This document shows, piece by piece, positions 1 through 12,939 of a stretch of 64,000 nt of DNA. The stretch comes from Sinohyriopsis cumingii (lineage: Eukaryota; Mollusca; Bivalvia; Unionida; Unionidae): the NCBI GenBank assembly GCA_028554795.2, contig CM068839.1:91484182-91548181 (forward strand). Direction: 5' to 3'. The number at the start of each line of letters is the position of its first letter. Within the stretch, counting starts at the first letter, position 1. A program made the translations under genes and the position numbers. A model generated the notes under the pieces. That model ran no database searches and had not been told where the DNA came from. It saw only the letters and a program-made list of their open reading frames with translations.

Positions 1-1090
1 TGGTTACGTGGCATAGATAAAAATGTGTGTGACATTACAATAATTGTAGGAAATGCTGTGATCTATCTTTCACCACATATTGACATGCTTTCCTTATTTC
101 ATCATTTCTTGATTGTGATTTAGAATTACTGTGATATTTTTAGAACAGCCTGCAGTGATTTTTCTTCATTTATAGATTCCATTTTTCAAAATACAGAAAA
201 CTTCACTAATGACGAAACCCGGGGACATAAAAATGTATATTATGCAAATCATTTAAATTATATGATTTACGCCTATATTGGAGTAAATTGAAAGCATACG
301 GGGCCATATTTCCAGATTGTTTTAACCCAAGGCCTCACCTTCAAAAGCATCAACAAAAAAGATAATACTTTGAAAGTTACACTGGATTATTTTCATTGGA
401 ATTTCTTTGGAACCATTTAAACTATGTTTCTGATTTGAACATTCAAAAATATAAAGCTTAATTAAAAGGCAAAAATTATTTTAATTAGGAAAATATTCAG
501 ATATAAAATTAAAATTATCAATGTCATATTTTTCTCTTCTGTTTAACTATGGTTTAAATTCAGCTTTGTCTTGAAAAAGCACTCAGGATAAAATTGAAGA
601 AAATATTTGTCAAAATAATTTTCAAAGAGTTGTTTTTATTTGCTCAAATCTAGAACATTCACATTTCAGCAATGCAGATGTAAAGAGCATTGAGTGAACC
701 GGAAAACAATTTCATATGTATTATTATTATTGACATTTATCAATGTTAAGGACATTTTTTATCAAGAGTTTAAATTACACTTGACTTTAAATGTGTGTTT
801 TCAAAGTATTCTGTCATGAATGTGAACAATATTTCTTATAAAAGACATGCAGTAAACTTCACAAATATAGAAAGCTAATATAGTTACAAAATGTTTGTAA
901 CAAGTTTTCATCTGGCAAACTATTTATTAAATTTTGTAATATTCTCTTTTATATAACAAACATCTTTTTATTTCCCAAGTGGTTGGTTTACTCACTTAAT
1001 TGCCATGTTATGGCAAGCTGCCTAAACCAACGAGAGTTCTGGGGAAATTGAAGACAGTTACTGGAAATTACTCCAATAATACTTTAACCA
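1..1090. other. AT-rich non-coding DNA
   Basis: No long open frame, RNA gene or recognisable repeat was seen. Base composition is AT-rich like the rest of the presumed host sequence. Confidence 0.5.
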
Positions 1091-1097
1091 ACCATTA

Positions 1098-1360
1098 CAC
1101 AAGGTGTACTTGCACACATGTATAGTTTTGTCATACTGAAATTAATTTGGACATGGTTGAATAAACATGGTGTACATGCATAAATGTATAATTTGGATCA
1201 TGCTAAAATTGTTTGGACATGGTAACATCGTGTACATGCACATATTTATCGCTTTGGTCAAACCTAAATTGATTTGGATATGGTCAGATCAACATGGTGT
1301 GCATCACACATGTATAGTTTGGATCATGGTAAAATTGGTCTAGTTATGGTCAAATATAAA
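1098..1360. repeat. Degenerate minisatellite, about 65-80 bp unit, four copies
   Basis: Four diverged copies of a block follow each other. Each contains a 'GGTGTACATGCA'-like part, a 'TGTATAATTTGGATCAT'-like part and 'AAATTGATTTGGACATGGT'. The copies differ by substitutions and small indels, so the array is old. Confidence 0.6.
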
Positions 1361-1665
1361 AGAAAGGCATCTGATTTGGAAACTAACTCATGTATAATTT
1401 ACATTGTTTAGTTTTGTTTTTGATTGTTTGATTTCCCTTGCACAATTTATTATAATGAATCCTGAATATAATGAGCTATGTATTCGTTGCTCTGGAATTC
1501 ATTATGTGCAGATTTGTTTGTCTTTGCTATCTCATCTTATCATTTATTACGAAGGCTATATCTTCTTGAAGTTTTCTTCTTGTACCACTTCTTTACATTT
1601 TTAGAACTTTGCTTTTAATTTGCGCAGGATACTGTTAGTCAGTGATGACAAACACGTAATCCCTA

Positions 1666-1747
1666 ATACATACATACATACATACATGCATACATACATA
1701 CATACATACATACATACATACATACATACATACATACATACATACAT
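1666..1747. repeat. (TACA)n microsatellite
   Basis: About 80 bp of almost perfect TACA repeats. The apparent open frame across it (Tyr-Ile-His-Thr repeats) is a by-product of the microsatellite. Confidence 0.95.
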
Positions 1748-2077
1748 GGATGCATATTATGAGTTGCACAGTATTTATTGTTTTTATATTCATATTTGTC
1801 CCTTCTTTTACCAAACAAGGACTGAACTAACCACCCTATTCTTTCCAGTCTATAAATGTTTCTTTGAATACATATTTAAAATATAACCGCTAACTCTAGC
1901 TGTCTGTACAAAGCATAGGAAGGCGGAAGTTTTGCTTTAGACGTTTTTGGCATTACTAAAGTTGTTTCCCCTGATCTGAGTGATACAATATTTTGTTTTT
2001 AAACATTTACACTTTCATCAGCATACGTTTGGAATTATTTGTAGTGTTTTGTAGGTTATGGCATGCAAACATGTCCT

Positions 2078-2079
<2 letters not shown>

Positions 2080-2123
<44 letters not shown>
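2080..2123. repeat. (GT)n microsatellite
   Basis: An uninterrupted GT dinucleotide run of about 44 bp. Confidence 0.95.
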
Positions 2124-2125
<2 letters not shown>

Positions 2126-2599
2126 ACACACATATGGTGTAGGTAACTATAGTAACACAGATACAAATTATTCAGTCTAAGGCAGACAATAAAGAATGGA
2201 ATTCTGACAGTTGCATACTTTTGAATGGTCAAACTGTTCTTGGATATGTTTTATTCTTATCGTATCAAAATGCATTTGGTTGAATTTTGTTTTATTACCT
2301 GAACATCACACAAGATATTTTAGTCCTCTCAGCTTTTTTGCAGGTACATGATGATTTGGTCCTGACTGCACATTTTTAACTCCATACATACATCTGGAGA
2401 ACCTGGTAGCACAATTATGCAGCAATCACTTAACAGAAAAACGAATTTTTTAGGTGTGCATTTGTATATGTAGATCACCTTCTTAATTTTGACTGTTTAA
2501 TCAATTTATCCATTTTTTAGTATTTTTATACAAATTCTGTCTGCCTTTTATATAACTGTACATAATTTTTTCAGGTTTTCGAATGTTTATGTCTTTTTT

Positions 2600-3230
2600 G
2601 TAGAGGGACGTACTTGTTTCATAGACAGCAATCAATTTCGTCTTCTTGATTTCTAATAGCATTACTCATTACCCCACCTCTCTATAGTCACCATTAATCG
2701 ATATCATGGTATTTATCTTTTTGCGAGGTTGATAAATCTTTGTATAAGCTGAAATAAAAAACAATTAAATGTGTATTGTAAAACTTGGATACAAAATGTA
2801 TTCAACACCGTTTACAACAATAAGACCGAGCTCAAAAAGTCCTAAAATTGTAAAAAGATGACAATTATTATTAAAGTGGCAAATGATCTATTCAAATCAT
2901 TTTCATCATATGCACATCAACAATTAGTATAGGCCTTGTTTGCTTGAGTTAGTGATTTCCTCATAGTAGTACTAATGTTACAGAACAAAAGTCCAAAAGT
3001 CAGGAAAACTTTAATAAAAATTAATAGTGTAAAATTTTAATATGTTCATTTACATAATGGGTAGAAACATCTCTATAAGATTTGATTTGTCATGGTCAAA
3101 TGAAGATATTTTAATTAAACATTAAAAAATCTGATTATAAAGAAAATAAAAACTGGAGCTAACAATTAAAAACTAATTCAAATATCATAAAAATGTAATC
3201 TGGACATATATCTACATTTATAGAAACATG
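2600..3230. repeat. Old dispersed repeat, partner at about 51.95-52.64 kb
   Basis: Several blocks in the same order match the later copy with substitutions and gaps. Examples are the 'ATTACTCCACCTCT' region, the 'GAGGTTGATAAAT' region, and 'GCCTTGTTTGC' followed by an 'AAAAGTCCA(A/G)AAG' block. No coding potential was recognised. It is probably an ancient transposon or duplicated segment. Confidence 0.5.
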
Positions 3231-5270
3231 CCTACTAAGTTTCCATTGCTTTGTGTCAGGTGGATTTCTTTTTATATGCCTGTCATCCAACTGAATTACC
3301 CATCTGACTCTTCCTGTTTAGTTTGTGCTCAGTAACTCCACCATCTATTATCACCAACCTTTGTAGATCGCTTGCACTTGAGGTAATGAAGAAACATGTG
3401 GATATTGTTTTCAAAAGGTCACAGATCAGGGTCACTAGAAGACAAATAGCTACATTAGGAAGATGACTATTATCGAGGAATGTAGAATCCTCTTCATTTC
3501 GGGGTGAAATGGTCAAAGGTCACTGGCTGAAAAATGAAAAACCATTTTTGTACATGTACCTTAACCAAAGAAAGTGGGTTATCTAACTCTTTACCTAGAA
3601 ATAACGCATTTTATATAATTAGCTATAGAGGACATTTTTAATAATAAAGGTATGTATCATTATTATTAGCGTATGGGTCATGAATCTATATCTACTAGTT
3701 GTAGACCTTGTGGAACATCAGCTTCAAAAGTTTTGAACCGGATGGGTTTGAGATTAAGTTCTAGCTCACAGTTGTTATTGACAATTGTCCATTGAGAAAT
3801 AAACAGGAGCTCCTGCTGGTAATTCTCAAAGTAAGTAATTTTGTAGGAAAACAGTTTTGTCATGGTTCACTTTTATATTGATGGCTTTACCTATTTGGGT
3901 CTCACTTTATAAAACTTTACTACTGTTATTTCCATGATTTCACCACAAACTGAAACATTTAGGTCATTATCGCTACCAACACCACCCCTACTCATTCCCA
4001 CAGCATATTTGCTTGACATGTGTACAATTTCTTCTCTTCTGTAGCTTTTGATCTTGCTTTGAAGACATAAGTATTGTTACTTCACTTGGGAATAATTAAC
4101 CGATAGTGACAGATATAGATGCAGCATGCTGGCAAAGCATTCTTGGTAAAAATGTCAAATATTTATTCATCTGGACTCCTGTGATATCTGTTGTCTATGA
4201 TGTTGTTGATCTTTGAAGACAGCCCAGCATATATGTTAAGTTAGAGAAAAGAATAGTATGTATTATTCATTGAGGTTGAGAGATTTAAGTACCAACACTT
4301 GTGTTATACTTTTCTATTACTTCTGAATATGTCTAGCTCCCGGCTTCTAAACCTTAGCACATAATTGGTTTAACTATGCAATCGCACAGACTTAAAAGAT
4401 ATAAACTATTAGAGCAGCCAGACTTATGCCGATATCTAAAATGCATTCAAGAGATTTCTGAGTGTGAGCAGTCGTTATATAATTAACTGTACTCCATGTC
4501 AGCTTGGGGGTATCTAAAAAAAACATGATACAATGAGACATATTCAGTCAACTGATCTCTAATAATAGCTATCATTTTCTTTCAATATTTCGCCATTTCT
4601 ATATATAGATTATTTTCATTATATCCAGATTGATGATAATACCTGAAATTTTAAAAATCTTGAATGTATATTTATTTCACTATTTTAGCACAGTTTGCAA
4701 CATCATCGGCGTACAAAATAGCAAATATATCTCCCGTGTTTTCATTTATAAAATAAGAAAATTAATGAATGACAAGAGTAAAATTAAACTAAGAAAACAA
4801 CTCGGTCTCATACCTACTTGATAAGAAAATATAATCTGGTAAACCTTTACGAGTTTTAACACACAATTTCAAACCAGCAAACATTGATTTGAGTATATAC
4901 ATGCATTTACCATGAATACATTTTCTTGTTAACTAGACACAAAGTTTCATATGACATCAAAGTCTTGTTAAAATAAACAAATAAACAATACAATTTAGCA
5001 CCCTTTTTTGACGAATATTGCTGTACGATTGTAATATCAATGCACTGTGTCTGATGAATAATATTTTTTAAACCTACAATATTTCAGTTGAGGAATAAAT
5101 GGGTAATTCCTCTTATGAACGGTTCCTTTTTATAACAAGTTCAATGTATTTAATCAAATTTGACAATATTAATGAGGTTTCTGATACCTATTGGCTCTTT
5201 GCGCTGGTATGTTGTTATTGGTCCAAGTAATAAACAGCAAATTGTCGGATGCAGTTCTAGTAAGTGTTCA
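3231..5270. other. Non-coding DNA, nothing recognised
   Basis: Only short chance open frames occur here. No repeats or RNA genes were recognised. Confidence 0.45.
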
Positions 5271-5284
5271 AATTTATGAGAACA

Positions 5285-5530
5285 ATCCCAACTTCGACCA
5301 GGAAATTATAATGGGAACAATGTAAAATATAATTTTGGGGATCAATCCCAAGATATCATGGTGATAGATCTTTTTGAATAGATCCCAAGTTACCTAGTTA
5401 TAGACGTTTTGGAATTGATCCCAGAATTGCTTTGTGATAGATTTTGTGAAAAATAGGCAAGAGTTTTGAGATCAATCACAGCTCTGATTAAATACAGGTT
5501 TTGGAATAAATCTGAATCCCGAGACTGCTT
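5285..5530. repeat. Degenerate tandem repeat, about 60 bp unit
   Basis: Four to five diverged copies contain 'GGAATTGATCCCA(A/G)' and '(T/A)AGTGATAGAT'-like pieces. The array is decayed and no function is apparent. Confidence 0.45.
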
Positions 5531-6960
5531 AAGGAGAAAGATATGGTGGATTTAAGTCCATTATGGAAATTAAAAATATGACCTTGACACAATGCGTGCA
5601 AATCAAGACATTTGTGAGTCAGCATAATTTTCACACTGCAAGCTCTCTAGTAAGATATCAACAACGTCAATGTATATACATAATGTGTTTGGATTTTCTT
5701 AAGCAGGCTAATTTATTTGTCATTACTAATGACATTATATTTTTCATTTTGTTTTGTGTTCCAACTGATACATGCAAAGTGAGCACAAATATGAGATGAT
5801 GAGTTTCCGGAAAGGTCACATTGTTATCAAATCAAAGCAATAGAAGTAAAGATGACAAAACCTGTAGAAGGCACAACACTTTAAGAAATATTTCTATATT
5901 TCATTCCAAATGAACCAAATCAGACATAGTTAAGCGGCTTCATAAAGTGGGGAATTCTAAAGAGCAAGTCTTTTGATTAATATAGAATTTTAGAGTTATA
6001 CACAACAAAAATGAGCTCCAGTTACCTATTTATTTATGAATATATATGTCTTGCCTAGGAAGATTGTTTGCTACTACTGATGAATTTTAGTTCAATCTGT
6101 TGGTAATTCAGCTGTTACTGAATGGGCAAAACATGGTTGTAGAAAAGGTCAGAGCTGGGCAGTGCAACTCCATTATAGAACTTTACGGATAACCAGAAGG
6201 AGCCCAGTGAGGACTGTTTGTCCACTTATAGATGGGGATGCCAGCGGCAACTGTTTCAACTTAACACAAATGGGTCTAGTTTAAATATGCAATATAGGGA
6301 TGACATTAAATTCCTGGGTGAAAACAACAGAATGGAATGAAGAAAAAGGCCCCAAAACAGACGCATAACAGCTGTTGTTCCCAAAGAATTTAAGAAAGAG
6401 TTGGAACCTGCCATGTTAAATGCCATAGTTAGCAGCATTCATATAAATATATTGACAATAGCAAGAAACAGCATGCACATTTTGTAAGATGATTTCTCGA
6501 CTCTACTTAAAGCTGCAGCGATCACCGTCTTTGAATAATTGGAAAAGTATTGCTTAGTGCATTAACAAATGCAATACCTACCACATATAATGATTATTTT
6601 TTGTAACTTCCTTTGACCATAGCAGTCTACAAATGAATGAAGTTTTAGCATGTCATGGAAAGCATGTCAAGTGTGTGAACTCTAGATATCATATGATGTA
6701 ACTGCATGATGAAAAGGTAGTAATGTCCCAATGTCTACGTTGTTTGGTCTGGAAAGTATAGTAAATAGGATGTAAGCACTGCCAGTATGAGACGTCGGCA
6801 ACTTCCTCCAGGGTGGATGAGGGATTTTTAAAGACACATCCTATGATGTAAATAAATGGATAAAGCCAGGGCACAGGCCGTATTTTGCCCTCCTCTGGTC
6901 TATATACCATAGACGTTATACTAGTATTACTATGCTAAAGTCTTGAATGTCACATTACCT
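5531..6960. other. Non-coding DNA, nothing recognised
   Basis: Only short chance open frames with no recognisable protein similarity. Confidence 0.45.
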
Positions 6961-6964
6961 AAAA

Positions 6965-6965
<1 letters not shown>

Positions 6966-7063
<98 letters not shown>

Positions 7064-7099
7064 CATGTACATACACATACATACACACACACACATATA
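6966..7099. repeat. (AT)n microsatellite with AC-rich tail
   Basis: About 85 bp of pure AT repeat, then AT/AC mixed repeats. The Ile-Tyr open frames on both strands are artefacts of it. Confidence 0.95.
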
Positions 7100-8457
7100 T
7101 CTTTATTTTCAAGAACGACGACTCAGTGGTTACATACATTATATGGTCCTATGATGAATTATTGGATTGATCTGGTGCAACAATTTGTAAATTCGATAGC
7201 CAACATAGACTGAACGTGTGATTCATGTACTAGAAATTGCAGAGTAACTGAGGACAAATAAAAAGAAGAATTACAACGAACATCTGTATATTTTTCCGTA
7301 CAAAACAGAGTAGAACATTGCTAAAATATAATGCCACGGTTAAATGTTACTTAGTTTTCACTGCACACCTGTCATAAATATGCAAACACAATAAAACACT
7401 ATAAAACTGGATCCATTGAAAGGAGGGAGAGTGTGAATGCAACACGTTATGTCCTTGTATGTTGATTACAAGCATCATAATCATCTGTGTCTATTACTAT
7501 CCACTAACATGGATAACAGTGTTGCACCTAGGTTCCACAGGGTAAGGGGCCTTGTGTCTTTCACCATTAAAATTTGGGAACACACAACATTTTAAAGGGA
7601 CAAAGTCAAATTGTAGTACATGCACATAATGCATGAGTACTTGTTGTGTTTAGTTGTAGAATTACAAGCATGGTGGAAAATATTAGGATCAGATAAGGCA
7701 GAATTGTTCCAACTTAACCTACAATCCTTACTTTTACTGTCATTCACTAATGTATAACAACTTTAACCTTATAGGCTGATTCCAAGATTTATCTTTCAAT
7801 AAGGCTTGTCACTGTTTGCCCTAAATGTGAATGCATTTGAGGATTCGTAATCCTCTGAATCTATGGTCAAGTTCGACCAAGGTTAGGTATACAGCATTAA
7901 CTATCTGAGACAATTCTGCTGACATTATTTCCATGATGAATAATAGATTGAACAACTTGTGAATGCTCCTTTGAACAAGTCTTTAGAGTATCTGCAAATA
8001 GAAAGCGCAGAGATATATGTAGAAGGCAACATAAAAATATATACCAATAATATATGAAAGATACAGATACTGGATGAGTTTTAAAGGAACAACTGAGTTA
8101 TAAAATCAAGGAATCACACTTCTTGTCTGCAATTAAGAGTTTAAATGGTACGAATTCTACATTTCCTTATGGAGGGCATTGCTAAAAGCATAAGTTAAAT
8201 GTTATTTCTACTGATGATTTTTGAGAAGTCATGCAATTTCATTTACATCTTGAACAACTTGTGTCCATATTGCGTTACACGTTTATATTTACAGTACTGT
8301 TTACATTATGGTTGTTGATTCTTTTATACAGTATTAATGTTTACTTCATTCTATTCTTGTGCATACTTTTCGAAGGCAATCTTCTACCAGCCATCAACAT
8401 TTCCTTTTGGTATATAATGTAACATATTGAAGCTCTATATCAGTTTATTATTCCACC
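7100..8457. other. Non-coding DNA, nothing recognised
   Basis: No coding, RNA or repeat signal could be recognised. Confidence 0.45.
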
Positions 8458-10893
8458 GTGTAACAATTTTGTTTTGTTCCTGGGTAGTAAATGATTTTTC
8501 CTAATTGCTATTGCCCCAAAAGTATAGAAAATGGCTTTTATTCCCCACAAACTTTGCTTTTGTGACTAGAACAGTGATATTTGAAATTTACCTATTTTCC
8601 ATAACATTCAAGATAGATTCAGTACTGAGTAAACTTGAAGTAACTTCTAGAACTTCTACAACTTTCCAGTAATGTAAATAGTAGTATATACAGGGGCCTT
8701 AGGCCCACCAGTTCAGTTTAGTTCCAGCTGCCGAAGTGGATACATATCTGCATTTTTCTGAGATGGCATCAAGAGGCTGGAAGCATCCGGCAGGCAAATT
8801 TGCTATGTCTACGGCCAATGTATGAAGACAAAAGCGAAAAAGTACTCCGTGGAAGCATTTGCTAAGATGTGTAAAGTCTACAAGGCATATTTCGGCATGC
8901 CTGTCGGGAATCAAGACAAACTCTGGACACCTCATTTCACCTGCGAGCACTGCAAAAGAACTAGGGAAGATAAGATGAGTTATTGTTAATCGGAAATGTG
9001 TTATAAAATTTGTTAAAATTTTAAAATTGTAAAAGGTTTTAATTTTCAAATGTTTAACAGTTTCCAATGTTATTGAAAAATATATCATATATTAAATATG
9101 TTGAGAGGATCTCTTACACATTAGTCATGGGTGAAATAAATGTATTTTTGTATGATGGTACAGAGAGGAAAAGAGAGCCATGAAGTTCCCTATCACAAGA
9201 ATTTGGCTGGAACCCACTGACCACTCAAGCTACTGTTACTTCTGCATGGTCGACCCTTCTGACAAGAATGCAACTGCTATCTCGTATCCAGACCTTCCTT
9301 CATTCATCGACCCGGTGCCACACTGCCCTGAGCTCCCCGTACCCATTCCCTTCTGAGAGAGAGAGCAGCCGTCTTTGGAAGAGAGCAGCAAGTCAGAGAG
9401 CGAGGAAGACGTTGTAGATTCAGATGATAATTTCAGAGGTGGAGCTGAGGAGAGAAACCCATACTACCCCAACCAAAAAGACCTCAACGACTTGATCAGA
9501 GTTCTTGGTCTCACCAAGTCCAATGCCGAGCTTTTGACGTCTAGGCTCAAGCAGTGGAATTTGTTGGATGAAAGTATTCAAGTCGCAGATCATAGGAAGC
9601 GTCACCAAGCTTTATCCAGCTCCTTCACCCGTCAAGATGGGCTCTGCTTCTGCCACAATGTGACTTGCCGTTCGAGACAATCGGAATCGCTTGTAACCAG
9701 AATGAGTGGCACCTCTTCATTGACAGCTCATCCAGGAGCCTCAAAGCCGTGCTGCTCCATAATGTCAACAAGTACCCATCTCTTCCCTTGGCTCACTCGT
9801 TGAACCTCAAATAGGACTACAACAGCATCAAGACCTTGATGGACGCCTTGAAGTATTATGAGTACGGCTGGAAGGTTATAGGAGACTTAAAAATGGTGGC
9901 ATTCCTGATGTGTCTCCAAGGCGGTTTTACCAAGTTTCGCTGCTATCTTAGCTTTTGCGACAGCAGGGGCATCCAGGCGCAGTACCACAGGCAGGACTGG
10001 ACACAGCGGACCGAATTCTCTGTGGGAAGGAACAACGTCAAGTGGGAGTCACTGGTAGACCCCGCAAGGTGCTGATGCCACCACTGCACATCAAACTGGG
10101 CCTTATGAAACAATGTTTCAGATCTCTAGATAAGGAGTTGGCAGCCTTAAAGTACCTTCAAGATTTCTTCCCTAAGCTGTCTTAGGCAAAGGTCAAAGCC
10201 GGTGTCTTTGTCGGACCACAGATAAAGATGATCCTGGAGTGCAATGAATTCCCCCAAGAAGCTAACTAGGAAGGAGAAAGCGGCTTGAAACAGCCTTGTC
10301 GCAGTGGTTCGAGGCTTCCTGGGGAATCACAAGACCGAAAACTACGTGGTGCTGGTTGAGAATCTGATAAATAACTACGGCACAATGGGCTGGAGGATGT
10401 CCTTCAAAGTCCATATCCTCGGTGCTCATCTTGATAAATTCAAGGAAAACATGGGAGAGCACTCAGAGGAGCAAGGCGAGTGCCTCCACCAGGATATACT
10501 GGATATTGAAATCCGCTACCAAAGACAGTATAACGAGAACATGATGGGAGATTATATTCGGAGGCTGGTTCGTGAAAGTGATTTACAGTAAAATCTTAAA
10601 TCCCGAGAAACTACTCACTTCTAAATCATTTGTGGTCATTTTTACATTACATTGATATAAATACATGTTAATTTTAATTCAGATGTTGTTTTTTTTTCTG
10701 ACTTTATGTGAACGAAAAGACACATATTCGCTAGTTTTCTCGTTGGAAATAGGTAAAATTTCAAAATATAACCGTCCTAGTCACAAAAGCAAAGTTTGTG
10801 GGGAATAATAGCCATTTTCTATACTTTTTAGGCGTAAGCAATTACGAAATAACACTTACTACCCAGGAACAAAAATTGTGTTACATAGTGTTG
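8458..10893 (+). mobile_element. Decayed DNA transposon with about 150-bp terminal inverted repeats
   Basis: The left end (about 8458-8602) and the right end (about 10737-10893) are inverted copies of each other. Shared blocks include 'TTGTTCCTGGGTAGTAA', 'AAGTATAGAAAATGGC' and 'CCCCACAAACTTTGCTTTTG', with substitutions and small gaps elsewhere. They enclose a broken two-part gene on the + strand. No clear target-site duplication was found, so the exact edges are uncertain. The superfamily is not assigned; the internal protein is a widespread multicopy invertebrate 'uncharacterized protein' type that I recognise from memory. Confidence 0.75.
8758..10591 (+). pseudogene. Broken gene of the 8.46-10.89 kb transposon
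   Basis: Two coding parts can be followed on the + strand. Part one (about 8758-8965) holds a zinc-knuckle-like stretch ending in a 'FTCEHCK'-type motif and contains a frameshift and a stop. A 190-bp intron-like gap follows. Part two (about 9160-10591) begins near a 'CYFCMVDPSDKN'-like motif, contains 'YYPNQKDLNDLIR' and 'LLTSRLKQWNLLDES', then 'EFSVGRNNVKW' and 'PPLHIKLGLMKQ', and ends near 'ENMMGDYI'. The reading frame changes several times and stops interrupt it, for example near 9810 and 10075. The motifs match a multicopy protein found in many invertebrate genomes (memory-based). It is most likely this transposon's own protein. No catalytic role is claimed. Confidence 0.75.
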
Positions 10894-12855
10894 CTAAACT
10901 ATTTCCTGTTTTTGAGTGGCAAGCGCCTTTAATATTCTTTCACTAATTTCATTAATCTAAAAAAGTCTCCCATTCCTTAAAATAATATTACCTATAAGTC
11001 TCGTGTACCTTATGTGCCTAAAGTGCCTGATAAATAGCCAAGACCCCACTACCCGTTTCTTAAATCGAGGAGAGCCCAGCGTGGAGGCTCTTTTCTTCAT
11101 TACATGTCCAACATAAGCAGAATCCTAAGATTTCTCCATAAGGTTACAGTGACCAATACTGTTAATGTATTAACTTTTATCTTTCGTTGTTGTTTTATCG
11201 TTTAAATAAATGCATACATGATAAATAAGGAAATAATTAATTTTTAGGATCTTCGATATGCCTATGACCTAAATAATTGTTGCTTGTTCGGGAAATTATA
11301 ATTGAATTAATTTTATATGAATCTCAGGGTCCTTGTTACGTTAGTTAAAATATAGTTTTACAAAATCTCATCTGTGAAACATATTTTGCTTCTTTCATTC
11401 ACTTTTTTAGAGTTTGCATGGGTGTTTTCTGCAGAAGCTTATGGTGGAAATTAATCCAGCAGTGAATGTAGGTTTACAATCTAGCACAGTGTAGAACTTC
11501 ACAGCCCTATCAATACCCATCAGGGTTTGCACACATTTAAGTCGAGGGCTCTCCAGTCTGTTTACAATGGTCAAAAAGGGATGTGTCAATGGCTCCTAAT
11601 GTCAGCTGAAATAATTACTTCCTTCAAATGTGTAGTTTACATCCAAGAGGCCTGTTTTTGTGTGGAAATATCAGCTAGTCTCGGTGGCTGGATAATGTAA
11701 ACATTTTTTTTTTTTTCATATCTTACTAAAATGAAATAATATTTTTTTTTAAACGGCAGCGCGATTACGCATTAAACTTCCTTTATGGACCATCCGGTCT
11801 GAAATTGCACGTATGGTCGTTGACGAGGAAAACCGCCTTCGTATCGTCGCTACTATAAATGCTGAGACTGTTGCGCATGCTCATCAAGAAGTCCAAGTTC
11901 TAGAGTTCAAGTAGCACAAGTGCATGTGTCATTTTGAAAATTAAAGACAAGCATTCTAAAAGTATAAAAGCGAAATAGAAGGTTCAGGATGGAAACTGTC
12001 CAGATGCGAGGACATTCATTTTAAGGTTTTCACCTTAAAGCCTTTCCGCGGGTTGAGTTATATTTCAACGCCAGCGTTTATTCCAGTGTCACAGAAAGTA
12101 CATATCATACAATCATGAGGGAGTTTGTTATATGATTCCCATTAGTTTGTAGAAAAATGGCAAAACATTTGTTACACTATTTGAAATGTAGCTAATGATC
12201 GAACTATTTCAATATTCGCCTGATACTGAATTTGCTGAAGTTTTAGTAAAATGGGTCTGTATAATACATAACATCTATCGGCACGCTACTAAAAACATAT
12301 TCTTTCTACAAACATGGATGAATGTTTCATCTGAATAAATGAATTTTCTTTTCTGCCAAAGCTATTACTTGGAAGTATTGAATGCGTAAATCGCTATTCC
12401 GTTAATATTTTCTGGACTCTAAATATAATATAGGTTTGCTCCGTTCGAACTGGCAATTTAGAACGTGAAGATATGTAAGTTTGATTGTACAAAACGTATG
12501 TGTCATGTCGTTAGTGTGGGTTTCTCGGTGGTTTGCAAGTTATATCACAGTAGCTTAACATGCGAGGAGAAGAGAGGTGTATGGATAAAAACAAGATCAA
12601 AACCCGAGCAGTTAAACAAGGGATGTTTGTTTTAGAAGAAAGATAACCTTATATGTAGTATTCCTAGTAGAAGTATATTTACATGGCACATAGTTATGTA
12701 TATGGAGTTCCGTTTGTATAAATTATGTTGTGACTTTTGACGTCCGCCCCAAATATTCCCCACCCCGAGTAAACTACAGTTACAAAGATTTAATCAACCA
12801 ATCGGCGTTTGAGTTAAGTCACGAATAGTGCTGACCAATGCTAACCACCACAGCG
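10894..12855. other. Non-coding DNA, nothing recognised
   Basis: A somewhat CpG-richer patch lies at about 11750-11900, but no convincing exon or promoter could be defined. Confidence 0.4.
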
Positions 12856-12859
12856 CTGC

Positions 12860-12892
<33 letters not shown>
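12860..12892. repeat. (AC)n microsatellite
   Basis: An AC dinucleotide run of about 33 bp. Confidence 0.95.
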
Positions 12893-12939
12893 CTGTATAC
12901 AATGATGCAATGAACCATAGTCAAAACATTAATGGCATA

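Noticed and set aside
1620..1886. 88-residue frame with Tyr-Ile-His-Thr repeats
   Set aside because: Microsatellite translation.
8699..9088. 129-residue minus-strand open frame
   Set aside because: It is the shadow of the first exon of the transposon gene on the + strand.
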